From: Euonymus europaeus | Lineage: Eukaryota > Streptophyta > Magnoliopsida > Celastrales > Celastraceae | DNA length: 64,000 nt | Direction: 5' to 3' | Assembly (NCBI GenBank): GCA_963580455.1 | Contig: OY756971.1 | Location: forward strand, 16,515,001 to 16,579,000 | Shown here: positions 20,290 to 30,372 of the stretch, one piece after another | Numbering within the stretch: the stretch's first letter is position 1 | Layout of the letters: each line of letters begins with the position of its first letter | Position numbers and translations under genes: made by a program | The notes under the pieces: generated by a model | Seen by the model: the letters and a program-made list of their open reading frames with translations, nothing else | What the model was told of the DNA's origin: nothing | Database searches by the model: none

Positions 20290-20849
20290 ATTCAGGGGAA
20301 TTGGAAATGAGGGGATTTGAACTCACTCTTTATTGAAATAGTCGATCCTTACATTAATAGTGATTGTCGTTCAAGCGCAAATTCACTTGTATATTTGAAA
20401 GCTCCTGTTAACATCATCTATGCATCATATGAATTATAAATAATTTAAATTGCACATTTTTAAAAGTAATTTAATTTATTTATAAATAATAAAAATAACA
20501 TAATATGCTTCTCCAAAAAAGAAAAAAAAAACAAGTGATATGAACTTTATAATTTGAAATTGTATATACATTAATAATATAATATGATTATAACAAAATA
20601 ATGACTTAATTGAGTGGCTAAATGTTTGATACATGATTTGTTTTGCCCAATTCAAGTCTTACAAATGTTAATTACAATTGAATCTGCTACGTACTCAAGT
20701 TCAAATTTATATTCTCTTCAAGTCGAAACTAATAAAATATGACTTTTTATTCAATAAAATCTTAATCTATCTTGCATGTATATTGAATAAAATTTTCTTA
20801 AAAATAAAGATTATTTGTTGCCAAATAGACATGCATTAATAAGATTACT
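20287..20849. other. AT-rich stretch, nothing recognised
   Basis: A repeat-like phrase GGGATTTGAACTCA (about 20,314) suggests an old dispersed element. Otherwise only AT-rich unique-looking DNA before the LINE remnant. Confidence 0.4.
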
Positions 20850-21606
20850 CGTTGACAATATACAAGCCTTTTGTTCTGCTGGTTAGTGGTAAGGTTCTCA
20901 AGCTTGCTTTGAAGGACTTTGTGTTGGCATTTCAGTATGAAAATCTTCGTCACTTTTGTTACAAATGTGAATGTATCGTTCATGTTATGGAGGTCTATTC
21001 AATTGCCTCAAAATCTCAGATACATAAGACTAAAGGGGAAGATAAATATGGTGTGTGGATGAGAGCTTCTCCTTTTAATCAAAAATGGGGGTGGGGGATT
21101 TTTGGATAGATCGTTAGGGGATCGTGAAGTTTTTAGTATAGATCAATCAAAGGAAACAATCAGAGATGCAGAGGGTTCAATGGGTGGGGACAAGGAGGTT
21201 GGGGTTTCGGTAAGGGGTGCTTCTAACACAGGGGATGGGATTATTCCCCCTATAACTGTGCATAACCTTGTGGATGTTCAGAACTAGAGTCTGAGTTTTG
21301 ATGATGGTCCAACCAAGGAGGAAGTACCTATAGCGAATGTCTCGAATCCTCTCTCATTAGTAAATTCTTCTCACAAGGAGGTCTTTTTGGAATCAGAAGT
21401 GCGGGCAACACCGCGACATGATTTATGTTGATGGTCTGAATAGTGAGGAGATGGACATGGATATTGTGTGTAGTTCTCAGGAAGGGAAGGTTAAGGGTTC
21501 AAAGGCTGCGAAAAAATGGAAGCGCCGGGTCAGGGCTAAGAAGAAATAGTGATCCTTCGCTGGTTAGATGAAAAAGACGACTAGAATATAATGATGATTA
21601 ACATAC
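20850..21606 (+). pseudogene. LINE (L1-type) ORF1 remnant, 5' piece
   Basis: A translated stretch has FQYENLRHFCYKC followed by KYGVWMRASP. This is the CCHC-knuckle and 'YGxWMRA' region at the end of the DUF4283/zinc-knuckle ORF1 protein of plant L1 LINEs. The Cys/His spacing is broken and stops follow. The piece ends where the Copia 5' LTR begins, and ORF2 resumes beyond the Copia 3' LTR at 39,513, so the two are halves of one LINE. Confidence 0.7.
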
Positions 21607-21652
21607 TGTTAGAATTGAATGGACATTTCATGATGGTAGTATCCCACAACTT

Positions 21653-21777
21653 CAAAGTGGTTAATCCATTACATAAGTGAGTTGGGTCAAAGTGATTAAT
21701 CCACTACATAAGTGGGTTGGTTGTTCAAAAGTATCCCACCACTCCAAAGTGGTTAGTCCACTACATAAGTGAGTTGG
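21653..21777 (+). promoter_or_regulatory. U3 direct repeats of the Copia LTR
   Basis: Three units (21,653-21,685, 21,688-21,720, 21,745-21,777) share the pattern CAAAGTGGTTAATCC then ACATAAGTG then GTTGG. They lie just upstream of the TATA box, as enhancer repeats do in retrotransposon U3 regions. The same three units are present in the 3' LTR. A regulatory role is inferred from position. Confidence 0.6.
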
Positions 21778-21789
21778 TTTGGGTTCTCC

Positions 21790-21796
21790 TATAAAT
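21790..21796 (+). promoter_or_regulatory. Copia LTR TATA box
   Basis: TATAAAT, conserved in the 3' LTR at 39,091-39,097, about 13 bases after the last U3 repeat. Confidence 0.7.
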
Positions 21797-22212
21797 TGAG
21801 ACCCAAACCTCTAGAGGAAAGAGATAGATGAATAAAAATTGCTACAAGGGTTGTCCTCTTCATCTTCATTCTCTATTCTTGATAAGTTTGAGAGTGCTAT
21901 TCTAAATTGGTTCGATTGAGACCGTTGGGTATTGGAGTGTCACTTACCTACGACATAAGCGTTGTATCTTGGGAAGAGTTTGTTCGGAAAGTGTTGACAC
22001 TAGTGGCTGAAACAAATACTCTTTAAAGAAATTCGCTTAGGCGTACCTCGCTCACTCGTCTTCCAGTCATCTCCTCTAATACATTTTCCACTCTCGGTAA
22101 CAAGTTTCTTGTATGATTTAATTTGCAATTTAAAAATAAACGTATATTTCATACTTATATGCTAATGTGTTGTTATTGATGCTTATGTATGATATGTCAT
22201 AAATATCCAACA

Positions 22213-23208
22213 TTCTTAAAGAGTATTTGTGTGCGCTTATATGTTAAATTGCATTGTGTTTGTGAATTGTTTACATTCGCTTGATCACTTGATTAAATCA
22301 TCATTGCCAAATTCATTAAGTGAAAAGTTTTTCTACATTATATGAACTGTTGGTTAAATAAATACATCAAATTGCATGGTTTTAGTCTATTGCCGCATGT
22401 TCACTAATCTAATTCACTTTGTCATGTTAAACTGATATGTTTAACCATTTTGGTGCATGCTGATTCCTTTAAGTGATTTTAATTTCAAGTTTTAAAATCT
22501 GTCTGCAATTATTTAAAATAAAAAGTCGATTTCTAGTGGCTAATGACATGTTTAATTGGGTCGGTTTTTGAATTAGAATTGATGGTATTTACTGCATTAA
22601 AGTTAGCCAATATTGTTTGTTGGCATTAAATATTATTTAGTGGTGTGTAAGAATTGACTGTTTGTTTGTATTCATTAATTATTGCAACTTATTATTCGGT
22701 TTACAAAGGAAACTCTTTGAGTAACGGAATTCAATGTTGTATGCATGCCACGTTTTCTAATATAATACTTATAAGCCATGCATATGTGCCTCGCCGACTT
22801 ATTGAATCAATATTTCCATATATTATAAATTGGTCCTAAGGCATGTTAGTATAAATCTATTAAATTTGTATGATATAATATATATTGATTTGATAATTGA
22901 TAATTGATAATTGTTAAAATTGATAATAGTATTTTCTTTGTATGTTGGTACATAACTTGTCACATTTTATTTGTGGTTTAGAATTGTGGTATCTTGGAAA
23001 GTTCTGTCTAGGAAAGGGGTTATCTAATTGCGCGCCATATTATTTGGAATGCCCCCTCTTTCCTGGGAACAAACCTAGTTGCTAATTTTCTAAGTCACAA
23101 ATTTTATTTGACAAGGTATATACCTTAAAGTGTTTAAAATTTTTATTGTGATTGTGGTGATTATATTATTTTGATTACTCACTCCAATATTTGATATTGT
23201 AGTGAAAG
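22213..23208 (+). other. Copia untranslated leader
   Basis: About 1 kb of AT-rich DNA between the LTR and the first coding sequence. It begins TTCTTAAAGAGTATTTGT, where a tRNA primer site would be expected. That is not an initiator tRNA-Met site, and it is complementary to U5 of the same LTR. The rest has no coding signal. Confidence 0.6.
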
Positions 23209-25561
23209 ATGGAACAAATTCAACAAGCCTACAATGAGTTAACCACTGTCCCTAGTGGAGGTGATGATATTGCCCATGGTGTTGTGAACCCAGGTGGCGT
23301 GGCTGCTCCTAATGGAGGTATGCCAGTGGCTACTTCTGCTGGAGCATGTCTGTTGCTGCTGCAACTGTTGGAATCGGGGACAATGTTCCTATGACAAACA
23401 AAATGATTCTTGTAATTCCCGTTGAAAAGCCGAAAAAGGCTAAAGGCAAGGGAAAAGCTACCAAGCAAGCTCACCTAGTTGAGCAAAGTGATGATGAAGA
23501 GATGTTGGCTGCTGTAGTCACCCAAGTGAACTTAGTGACAAACAACAAAGATTGGTGGGTGGACACCGGTGCAACCAAACATATCTACATCGATAAAGAC
23601 CTCTTCACATCTTATGAGAAGAAAAATGATGGAGAGAAAATTTACATGGCCAACTCAGCTCCAGCCACTATTGAAGGGACTGGAGAAGTGGTTTTGAAGT
23701 TCACCTCAGGCAGGAAACTCGCACTGCGAGAGGTACTACATGTTCCAGAGATTCGCAAGAATCTGATATCTGTACCTGTAATGATAAGCAAGGGATTCAA
23801 GATTGTGTTTGAATCTAATAAATTTGTAGTTTCCAAAGATGGAACTTATGTGGGAAAGGGGTATATGTGTGATGGGCTTTTCAAAGCCAACATTGTTGTA
23901 ATTGATAAAAACAGCAAATTTATGTACCCAAAATCCGTTATGAATAAAGAGAAATCTTCTATGTATATGGTTGTGTCTCCTTTTCTATGACATGGTAGAT
24001 TAGGACACGTAAATTATGGTACAATGAAAAAGTTGTCAAACTTAGGTTTAATTCCCAAATTTAATTTGGATGTCAACCATAAATGTGAAACATGTGTTGA
24101 AGCAAAGTTTGCTAAGAAACCCTTTCACACGATTGAAAGAAGTACTGAACCTCTAGCATTAATCCATAGTGATTTATGTGACTTGAAATTTATTCAAAGT
24201 AGAGGTGGAAAAAAGTACTTCATTACATTCATTGATGATTGTACACGATATTGCTATGTTTATTTGTTAACTAGCAAAAACGAAGCAATGGATAGCTTTA
24301 TCAAGTATAAAAATGAAGTTGAGAATCAACTTGGTAAAAAGATCAAGGCATTAAGATCTGAGGAGGAGAATATGATTATACTCTGTTTGATGAGTTGTGT
24401 ACTAAGTCTGGTATCATCCACCAAACAACAGCACCATATACACCTCAGCAAAATGGAATTGCTGAAAGAAAGAATATAACTTTAAAGGAAATGGTTAATT
24501 CCATGTTAATAAATTCTGGCTTATCGCAAAACTTGTGGGGGGGAAGCAGTGCTTACTGCTAATTATATTCTTAATAGAATGCCCCACAAGAAAACATGTA
24601 GTATTCCATATGAAATGTGGAATAAGAGACCACCCTCTTTCAAATACTTGAAAGTGTGGGGGTGTCTGGCTAAGGTGGCAGTTCCTCTACCAAAGCAAGT
24701 CAAACTTGGACCTAAAACTGTGGATTGCATATTTTTGGGATATGCTCAAAATAGCAGTGCATTCAGATTTTTGGTACACAAATCTGAGATAGATGATATC
24801 CATGTAAATACAATTATGGAAACAAGAGATGCAGAATTTTTCGAGGAAATATTTCCTTGCAAAAGAAGCGAAATCTCTCAGAAAAGGAATATAGATTCAA
24901 ACTCTGAGAAAGAACAAAATGAAGATCAAAAGGTTGATGAACCAAGAAGAAGCAAGAGACCAAAAGTCTCAAAGTCCTTTGGTCCTGAGTTTCTAACATA
25001 TATGTTAGAAACGGAGCCTTAGACATTCAAGGAAGCAATGTCAACTCTAGATGCTCCATTATGGAAAGAAGCTGTAAACAACGAAATAAAATCCATTCTA
25101 AGTAACCATACTTGGGAATTGGTTGATCTCCCACCCGGGAATAAGCCAATTGGATGTAAATGGATCTTCAGGAAAAAGGTTAAGGCTGACGGATCCATAG
25201 ATAAGTACAAAGCAAGGCTTGTAGCCAAAGGGTTTAGACAAAAAGAAGGTCTAGATTACTTTGATACTTATTCACCAGTCACGAGAATTACATCTATACG
25301 GATGTTAATTTCTATAGCCTCGCTATATGACTTGATGATTCACCAAATGGATGTAAAAACAACATTCTTAAACGGTGAACTATGAGGAGATATATATGGA
25401 ACAACCCGAAGGGTTAAAGGTCAAAGGACAAGAACACAAGGTGTGTAAACTTGTCAAGTCACTGTATGGACTGAAGCAAGCTCCAAAACAATGGCATGAG
25501 AAATTTGACCTAGTAGTGATTCGAGATGGTTTTCGAATCAACGAGTGTGACAAATGTGTTT
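23209..25561 (+). pseudogene. Copia gag-pol, 5' part (gag remnant, protease, integrase, N-terminal RT)
   Basis: After a short gag-like start at 23,209, the frame shifts near 23,340. The protease is clear: WWVDTGATKH (DTG active site), near 23,552. GAG-pre-integrase and integrase follow ([18 protein letters not shown], then the core HSDLCD and [12 protein letters not shown]), with AERKN and the C-terminal LGYAQNSSAFRF. RT begins with WKEAVNNEIKSI and includes YKARLVAKGFRQKEGLDY and [15 protein letters not shown]. Lesions seen: TGG changed to TGA at 23,988-23,990, a frameshift near 24,357, an extra G in a G run near 24,540, TAG at 25,020, and a frameshift near 25,380. Most of gag, including its zinc knuckle, is missing. 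The frame is cut at the Athila insertion. Confidence 0.92.
25557..25561 (+). repeat. Athila target duplication, left copy (TGTTT)
   Basis: TGTTT precedes the Athila LTR at 25,562 and is repeated exactly at 37,331-37,335. Counting only one copy, the Copia RT frame continues without a break across the insertion. Confidence 0.95.
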
Positions 25562-26918
25562 TGTTGGGTCTAAAATAACCTACTAGCAAGTGTACTAGTC
25601 AGAAGAATAGTACAAGCGGTCAGTAGAGATCGTATCCACAGAGACGGAGATATGACTTGATCCAAGTGTTTATTTACATATATTTATGGATAATGCAAGA
25701 AATTAAAGTTCCACTCAAGTTGATTTGGTTTGCAATTTAAAAGGAATACAAGCAAGAAAAGTAAAGTGTTTTTGGACTTTTTTTATTGAAGAATGCAAAT
25801 GCTAATGCAAACTGTCACTAGGCAAGCTACACTAATGTAATGAATTCAAGTAAAAGAATGAAGCACCAAGACTTCGGAATCCACCAAGGGTCAATGATGT
25901 ACAAACACAACCAATTCACTCATACATTTATCAATTCGGGTATAACGAATCCGTACCTAAGTCGGTTTTAGCGCAATTAAAACCAATTTCCCTCATGTCA
26001 ATCACTAGCCATCTTATTGGTCTAGGTTGGACGTTCCTATCAACATTCTAGCCATCTTATTGGTCTAGACATGCATAAGAATTCATGAAAGCTCAATGGA
26101 AATAGGATTCATACAAACTTGTTCCAAACCTAATGGAAACAACAATTGCAATCTAAGGTCCCAAGAAGCATGATTAAATAGATAATTCACCATCTACAAA
26201 ATCCATCAAACAAATCCATTCAAAACCCTAAGTGGTGATCAAGCACAAAGAGTAAGAAGAATCCACAATAATCATAGAAACCAAAGATTTATACCCAAAA
26301 AGATTCACATATAAACAAATCAATTCATACAACCATCATTCAACCCAAGGCTTCATCCTAGCCTTGGTGATAAAGAGTTTAGCTACACATAGAGAGAGAA
26401 AGAGATAAGCAAAGAGAGATAAACATACTGGTAGAACCCAAAATTGGAAGAAACACAAGCCAAGATGAAGAATCCGTCCTTCAAGCCTTGAATCCTCCTT
26501 CTTTCCTCTGTTTTTTGCTCCCTGGAACGGCCGTTCGATAGGTTCGAAGTCATCTATTTTTAGGGCTTTCGCGAGATAAAAATGCCCAGACTTTAGTGCA
26601 GGGGCGCCTAGGCGTGTAGGAAATGCGCCTAGGCACCCAACGCCTAGGCGCCTATCTAGAAATTGCAGTTTTCTGAATTTTGCATTCTCCCCTGTTCCGT
26701 GCGTGGCACGTACCGCCCAGGCGTGTATAAATCACGCCCAGAATAATTTGGAAGCTTATTCTTGCCCTCATCTTGCCCATATTTACCAACTTTTTGTTCC
26801 GCACCATCAATTGCCTATCAAAATCCAAGATAATAGATAAATGTATCGAAATGATAATACCAATGAGATAATATAGGGTTATTATCACCAAAAACAATAG
26901 GTATATTCATACCTATCA
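25562..26918 (-). repeat. Athila 3' LTR (left copy on the plus strand)
   Basis: 1,357-bp LTR, near-identical to 35,951-37,330. It includes a GC-rich patch of CGCCTAGGCG-type palindromes at about 26,600-26,660. It is about 23 bp shorter than its partner because it has one copy of a 12-bp CCTAGGCG unit where the partner has three. Confidence 0.97.
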
Positions 26919-26935
26919 AACACCCCACACTTAAA
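26919..26935 (-). other. Athila polypurine tract
   Basis: On the minus strand the element reads AAGTGTGGGGTGTT directly before the 3' LTR. This is a purine-rich primer for plus-strand DNA synthesis. Confidence 0.75.
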
Positions 26936-27622
26936 CCCTACTCGTCCTCGAGTACAACTAATTTTAAGATACTCATGAAAAATAAAATCCTAACTCACTG
27001 ACGCAGGAATCGCGATTGCATTTAGCATATGCAACAAGCCGTTAAACCCCTAGGTGTCCCTAGTGGAGGAGTGTTGTCTCCTGAGGGCTTACAAGAACGA
27101 TACCCACAAACATTTCTATCAAATGAGCGCAAACACCCCACACTTACGTCACACTATATACTCAACGAATAATTTTCGTCTACTCAATTGCTCCTTTAAT
27201 GTGGTGTGATGTGCAAGAGAAAATGTCAGCATGTGGCTTCCAAGAGTGTATATATATGTATTAAACATAGTTGCATTCCAAGAATCGCAAAAACAACAAG
27301 TAGCAATATCAAGGCACATTTATTTATATATATATGCTTATTATTATTATTATTATTTTTTTTTAACTAGGGTTGTGCAATGCTTACTCCATTAAGCTTT
27401 CTATTCAACCCATGTAGCGAATTCTCGACCAATGACTCCCAACCAGTTGGCTTAGGGCATTAGGTGATAAGACACCCCTCAGATCAATTATTCGAGTTGA
27501 AAAGGCTTCGAAGTTAAGCTAGCCTAGAATGTTCATCATGGTTGTCTCATCCTTTTACGCGAAACTCGAGTTGGTTAGACAAGAGCCCCGGTTACTCAAT
27601 AAGGCGCAAGAGCGGAACATGT

Positions 27623-27657
<35 letters not shown>

Positions 27658-28073
27658 GTACACAACATAAATAACTAGTGCCAAACATATTACCAACATG
27701 CGGCCAAGCTCATCTCAGGCAGAAACCACAGTTAATACATATATCCGTCCAAGTCATACCACACAACACTTTAGTGCAAGTGAATTCATTTATTATGCAA
27801 TCTAGTAGACTTCAAAAATTCACTCAAGCATATAGGAGGTAAAGACGGGATTAAACAGCTCTTATCAGAAATAAATATCAAAAGTATCAGTGGTCAAATT
27901 CAGATAAGATAATATCCAAAATGCGCAATACATACAAAATAAAGTCCCACCCCCCACTGTAAAATAAGCTTTGTCCTTAAAGCGTGAAACAGGTATATGA
28001 AGAAAATGGAGGACAAGCCAAGAAAAACACAACCTGCAGGTGGACTCTAGGAGGAAGGACCGTCAGAGGGTCC
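26936..28073 (-). other. Athila 3' internal non-coding region
   Basis: About 1.1 kb between the third ORF and the purine tract. No coding signal was seen. It contains a short ATT repeat (27,339-27,356) and long T runs (27,620-27,657), which would be A runs in the element RNA. Confidence 0.6.
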
Positions 28074-29183
28074 TCAACGAGCAAAGGTGATATAGCGGTC
28101 GCGTCGTAGCTCCGCCAATATGTCGAGTATGGCCCGAGTCTGCTCCATCTGTGCCTGGAACTGCTGCTGGACATACTCGGTATGGGCCTGGAACTGCTGC
28201 TGGAGGGAGCGCTGACCATCCTCAATCTGTGTAAGCTGAGCTCGTAGCTCGTCCATCTGCATAGTAGGTGCAGCAGCCTGCTCCTCATCGGCCTCAACAG
28301 CAACACTTGGGTCATCGCGCGCCGCCCTAGCACGTCTATGCTGAATATCTGTCATGCGAGATATACTGATGTGCCAATGGCGCATGTCGACTTCTTCCAT
28401 CAGAAGGGTCGCGAGGCGCATATTGAGAGGGATCGCTCCAAGATGAGCTACTAATCGCGTGATAATACGAGGCAAAATGAGTTTCTTCACACCAACACTG
28501 TCATCCTCGATACGCCTCCTAATCTCCAGAAAAGACCGAACATAATAGTAGCCAAGATCAATCCATATGTCAGCCCATATACAGTATAAGATCTCTAAAA
28601 TCTCTCGCCGTCGCTCGCTATGATGCCCTGCTGGCCATAAGTTCTAGTGCACGATCAGATCGACCAGCCACATAGATTCTGGCAGGTTAGATTTCCTCAA
28701 GAAAATCCCACGTGTGCCACCCAACTGCTCCACCATCCGAGAATTCTGCTGCAACTCGGTACCAGATAAAGGTGGTAAGAATCCACTGTCAGCAGGCCGA
28801 AAAATGGGGTATCCAATGCAAGCACACACATCTGCAGCGGAGAAAGTAACTACTCCAGAGGGCAATGTAATAGTATAATGACCGGTGTCTGTAGCCTGGA
28901 CGGTGCGATAGAAAGTATGCACTAACTGTGGATACACCGGTATGTCATGAGCCACATCATCCGGAACAGCAAGGAAAGGGCATAATTGATGGAGTCGACC
29001 TAAAGACTCACTCGTGGCCCCCACAGTGGTGTAAAGTGTCCCAGATATATAAACCTCTGGCACAATGAGAGCTACCTCAAAAAGCCTAGCAGTGGCAGCA
29101 GAGGCAGAGGATGATCCATCAGCTGGTGTAGTGCGAGCAGATTGCCTTGGGCGCTTGGGGGCGAGACCTTTAGTTTTGGGCAT
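28074..29183 (-). pseudogene. Athila third ORF (post-pol), with one internal stop
   Basis: A minus-strand frame from ATG at 29,183 to 28,074 is open for 369 codons except a TAG at 28,644-28,646. It begins MPKTKGLAPKRPRQSAR (basic). The middle part resembles the putative plant transposon protein carried after pol in Athila elements. The C-terminal 100 residues are Gln-rich and look coiled-coil (LQQQFQAHTEYVQQQFQAQM). In Athila this slot is called env-like, but I see no signal peptide or membrane segment here, so an envelope role is not supported by this copy. Confidence 0.7.
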
Positions 29184-30372
29184 AATTCCTGCAAAATTAA
29201 ATAATTTTCTTCCATTAGCATAGCAGGAAATATATATATATATATATTTTTTTGTTCTGCCTGCCTAGGCGTTTAGGGGTCCCGCCTGGGCGATCCACGC
29301 CTAGGCGCAAATGGACAGGCGCCTGGGCGGTCCACGCCGAGCCGCGAATGAACCGGCGCCTAGGCGCGAATGGACCGGCGCCTAGGCGCGGTCCATCTTC
29401 CTCACCCGTGGCTGCCATGGCAGCCACATTCTTCCCTTTTTCCAACCCTCTTTCTTCTAGCATTGCACACCCACAGAAATTCCAGCAATGATTTATCAAC
29501 AAATCAAAACTAGACAACCTATGGCAAGCCCTAAATCACTAACACCCAAGAAAATTTCTTTTTGTTTCACCCCCAATCCCATTTACTTCCTTCTCTCTCT
29601 TTGTTCAAAACTTCAAACTCAAAGTAGACCATCCGACCCATAAATTGCAAAACAAAGGAGAGAAATGAAAAGTTACTAACCTTGAGCGCTTAGATCTCCG
29701 CTTAGGCGGTGGAGTTGAGGTGGGCGGCTAAAGGGGAGAGGTGGGCGTGTGTGTGTGTGTGACAAAGAGAGATGAGGGTTTTAAGAATGCCCGAACTGCC
29801 TAGGCATTTTTTTTTTTGGAGTGGAGCGCTTAGGAGCTGGCATTTTATGTTGTGCCTGGGCGCCTAGGCGTGTAGAAAATGCGCCTAGGCGCCCATCTAG
29901 AAAGAGCAGTTTTTCTTGAATTTTTTCATTCACCTCTGTTCCGTGCGTGGCCCATACCGCCTAGGCGTGTATAAAACACGCTCGGAACAGCGTGCTCCTC
30001 TGTATCAGGCATCCAACTCCACCACTTCCACATAACACCCAGAAAATTCAGTACACATTAAATTCTTTACCAAAAACAAATTCCAGCAAGCTCAGAAACA
30101 CATAACACCTTCTAAAGAGATGGAACAATAAAACACCTAAGGATACAGAAAGGATATCACATCTCGGGTTGCCTCCCAAGCAGCGCTAAGTTTAGGGTCT
30201 TCAGCCAGACGTAGCTGCACCTACAAAATAAAAGAGGTTGCATCAAAACTTAACAATTTTGAAAACACTACCACCCCTCACTTTAAGAACATGCATAGTC
30301 CTCAATGCATCAAAACTAGGGATGGGCATAAAGTTAAACACTAAGAACAAGGATACGAGACAACCTGGAAAA
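29184..30372 (-). repeat. Athila non-coding spacer with CCTAGGCG palindromes and an LTR-like segment
   Basis: Between pol and the third ORF lies a GC-rich stretch (29,260-29,400) packed with CGCCTAGGCG and variants. A segment at about 29,855-29,990 closely resembles the LTR at 26,605-26,745: GCGCCTAGGCGTGTAG, then TCTGTTCCGTGCGTGGC, then AGGCGTGTATAAA. Part of the LTR has therefore been copied into the body of the element. Confidence 0.75.

Larger units (their letters stand above)
21607..22212 (+). repeat. Copia 5' LTR
   Basis: 606-bp LTR. U3 holds three copies of a 33-bp motif (starting 21,653, 21,688 and 21,745). A TATA box, TATAAAT at 21,790-21,796, gives a predicted RNA start near 21,820. 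U5 contains a segment at 22,012-22,030 complementary to the sequence just after the LTR. Confidence 0.93.

Noticed and set aside
20122..20310. Open frame through the TA microsatellite (Tyr-Ile repeats)
   Set aside because: The frame is produced by the dinucleotide repeat and has no flanking coding signal.
29252..29491. Plus-strand open frame rich in Arg, Pro and Gly as a gene
   Set aside because: It lies over the CCTAGGCG palindrome array of the Athila element; the composition explains the open frame.
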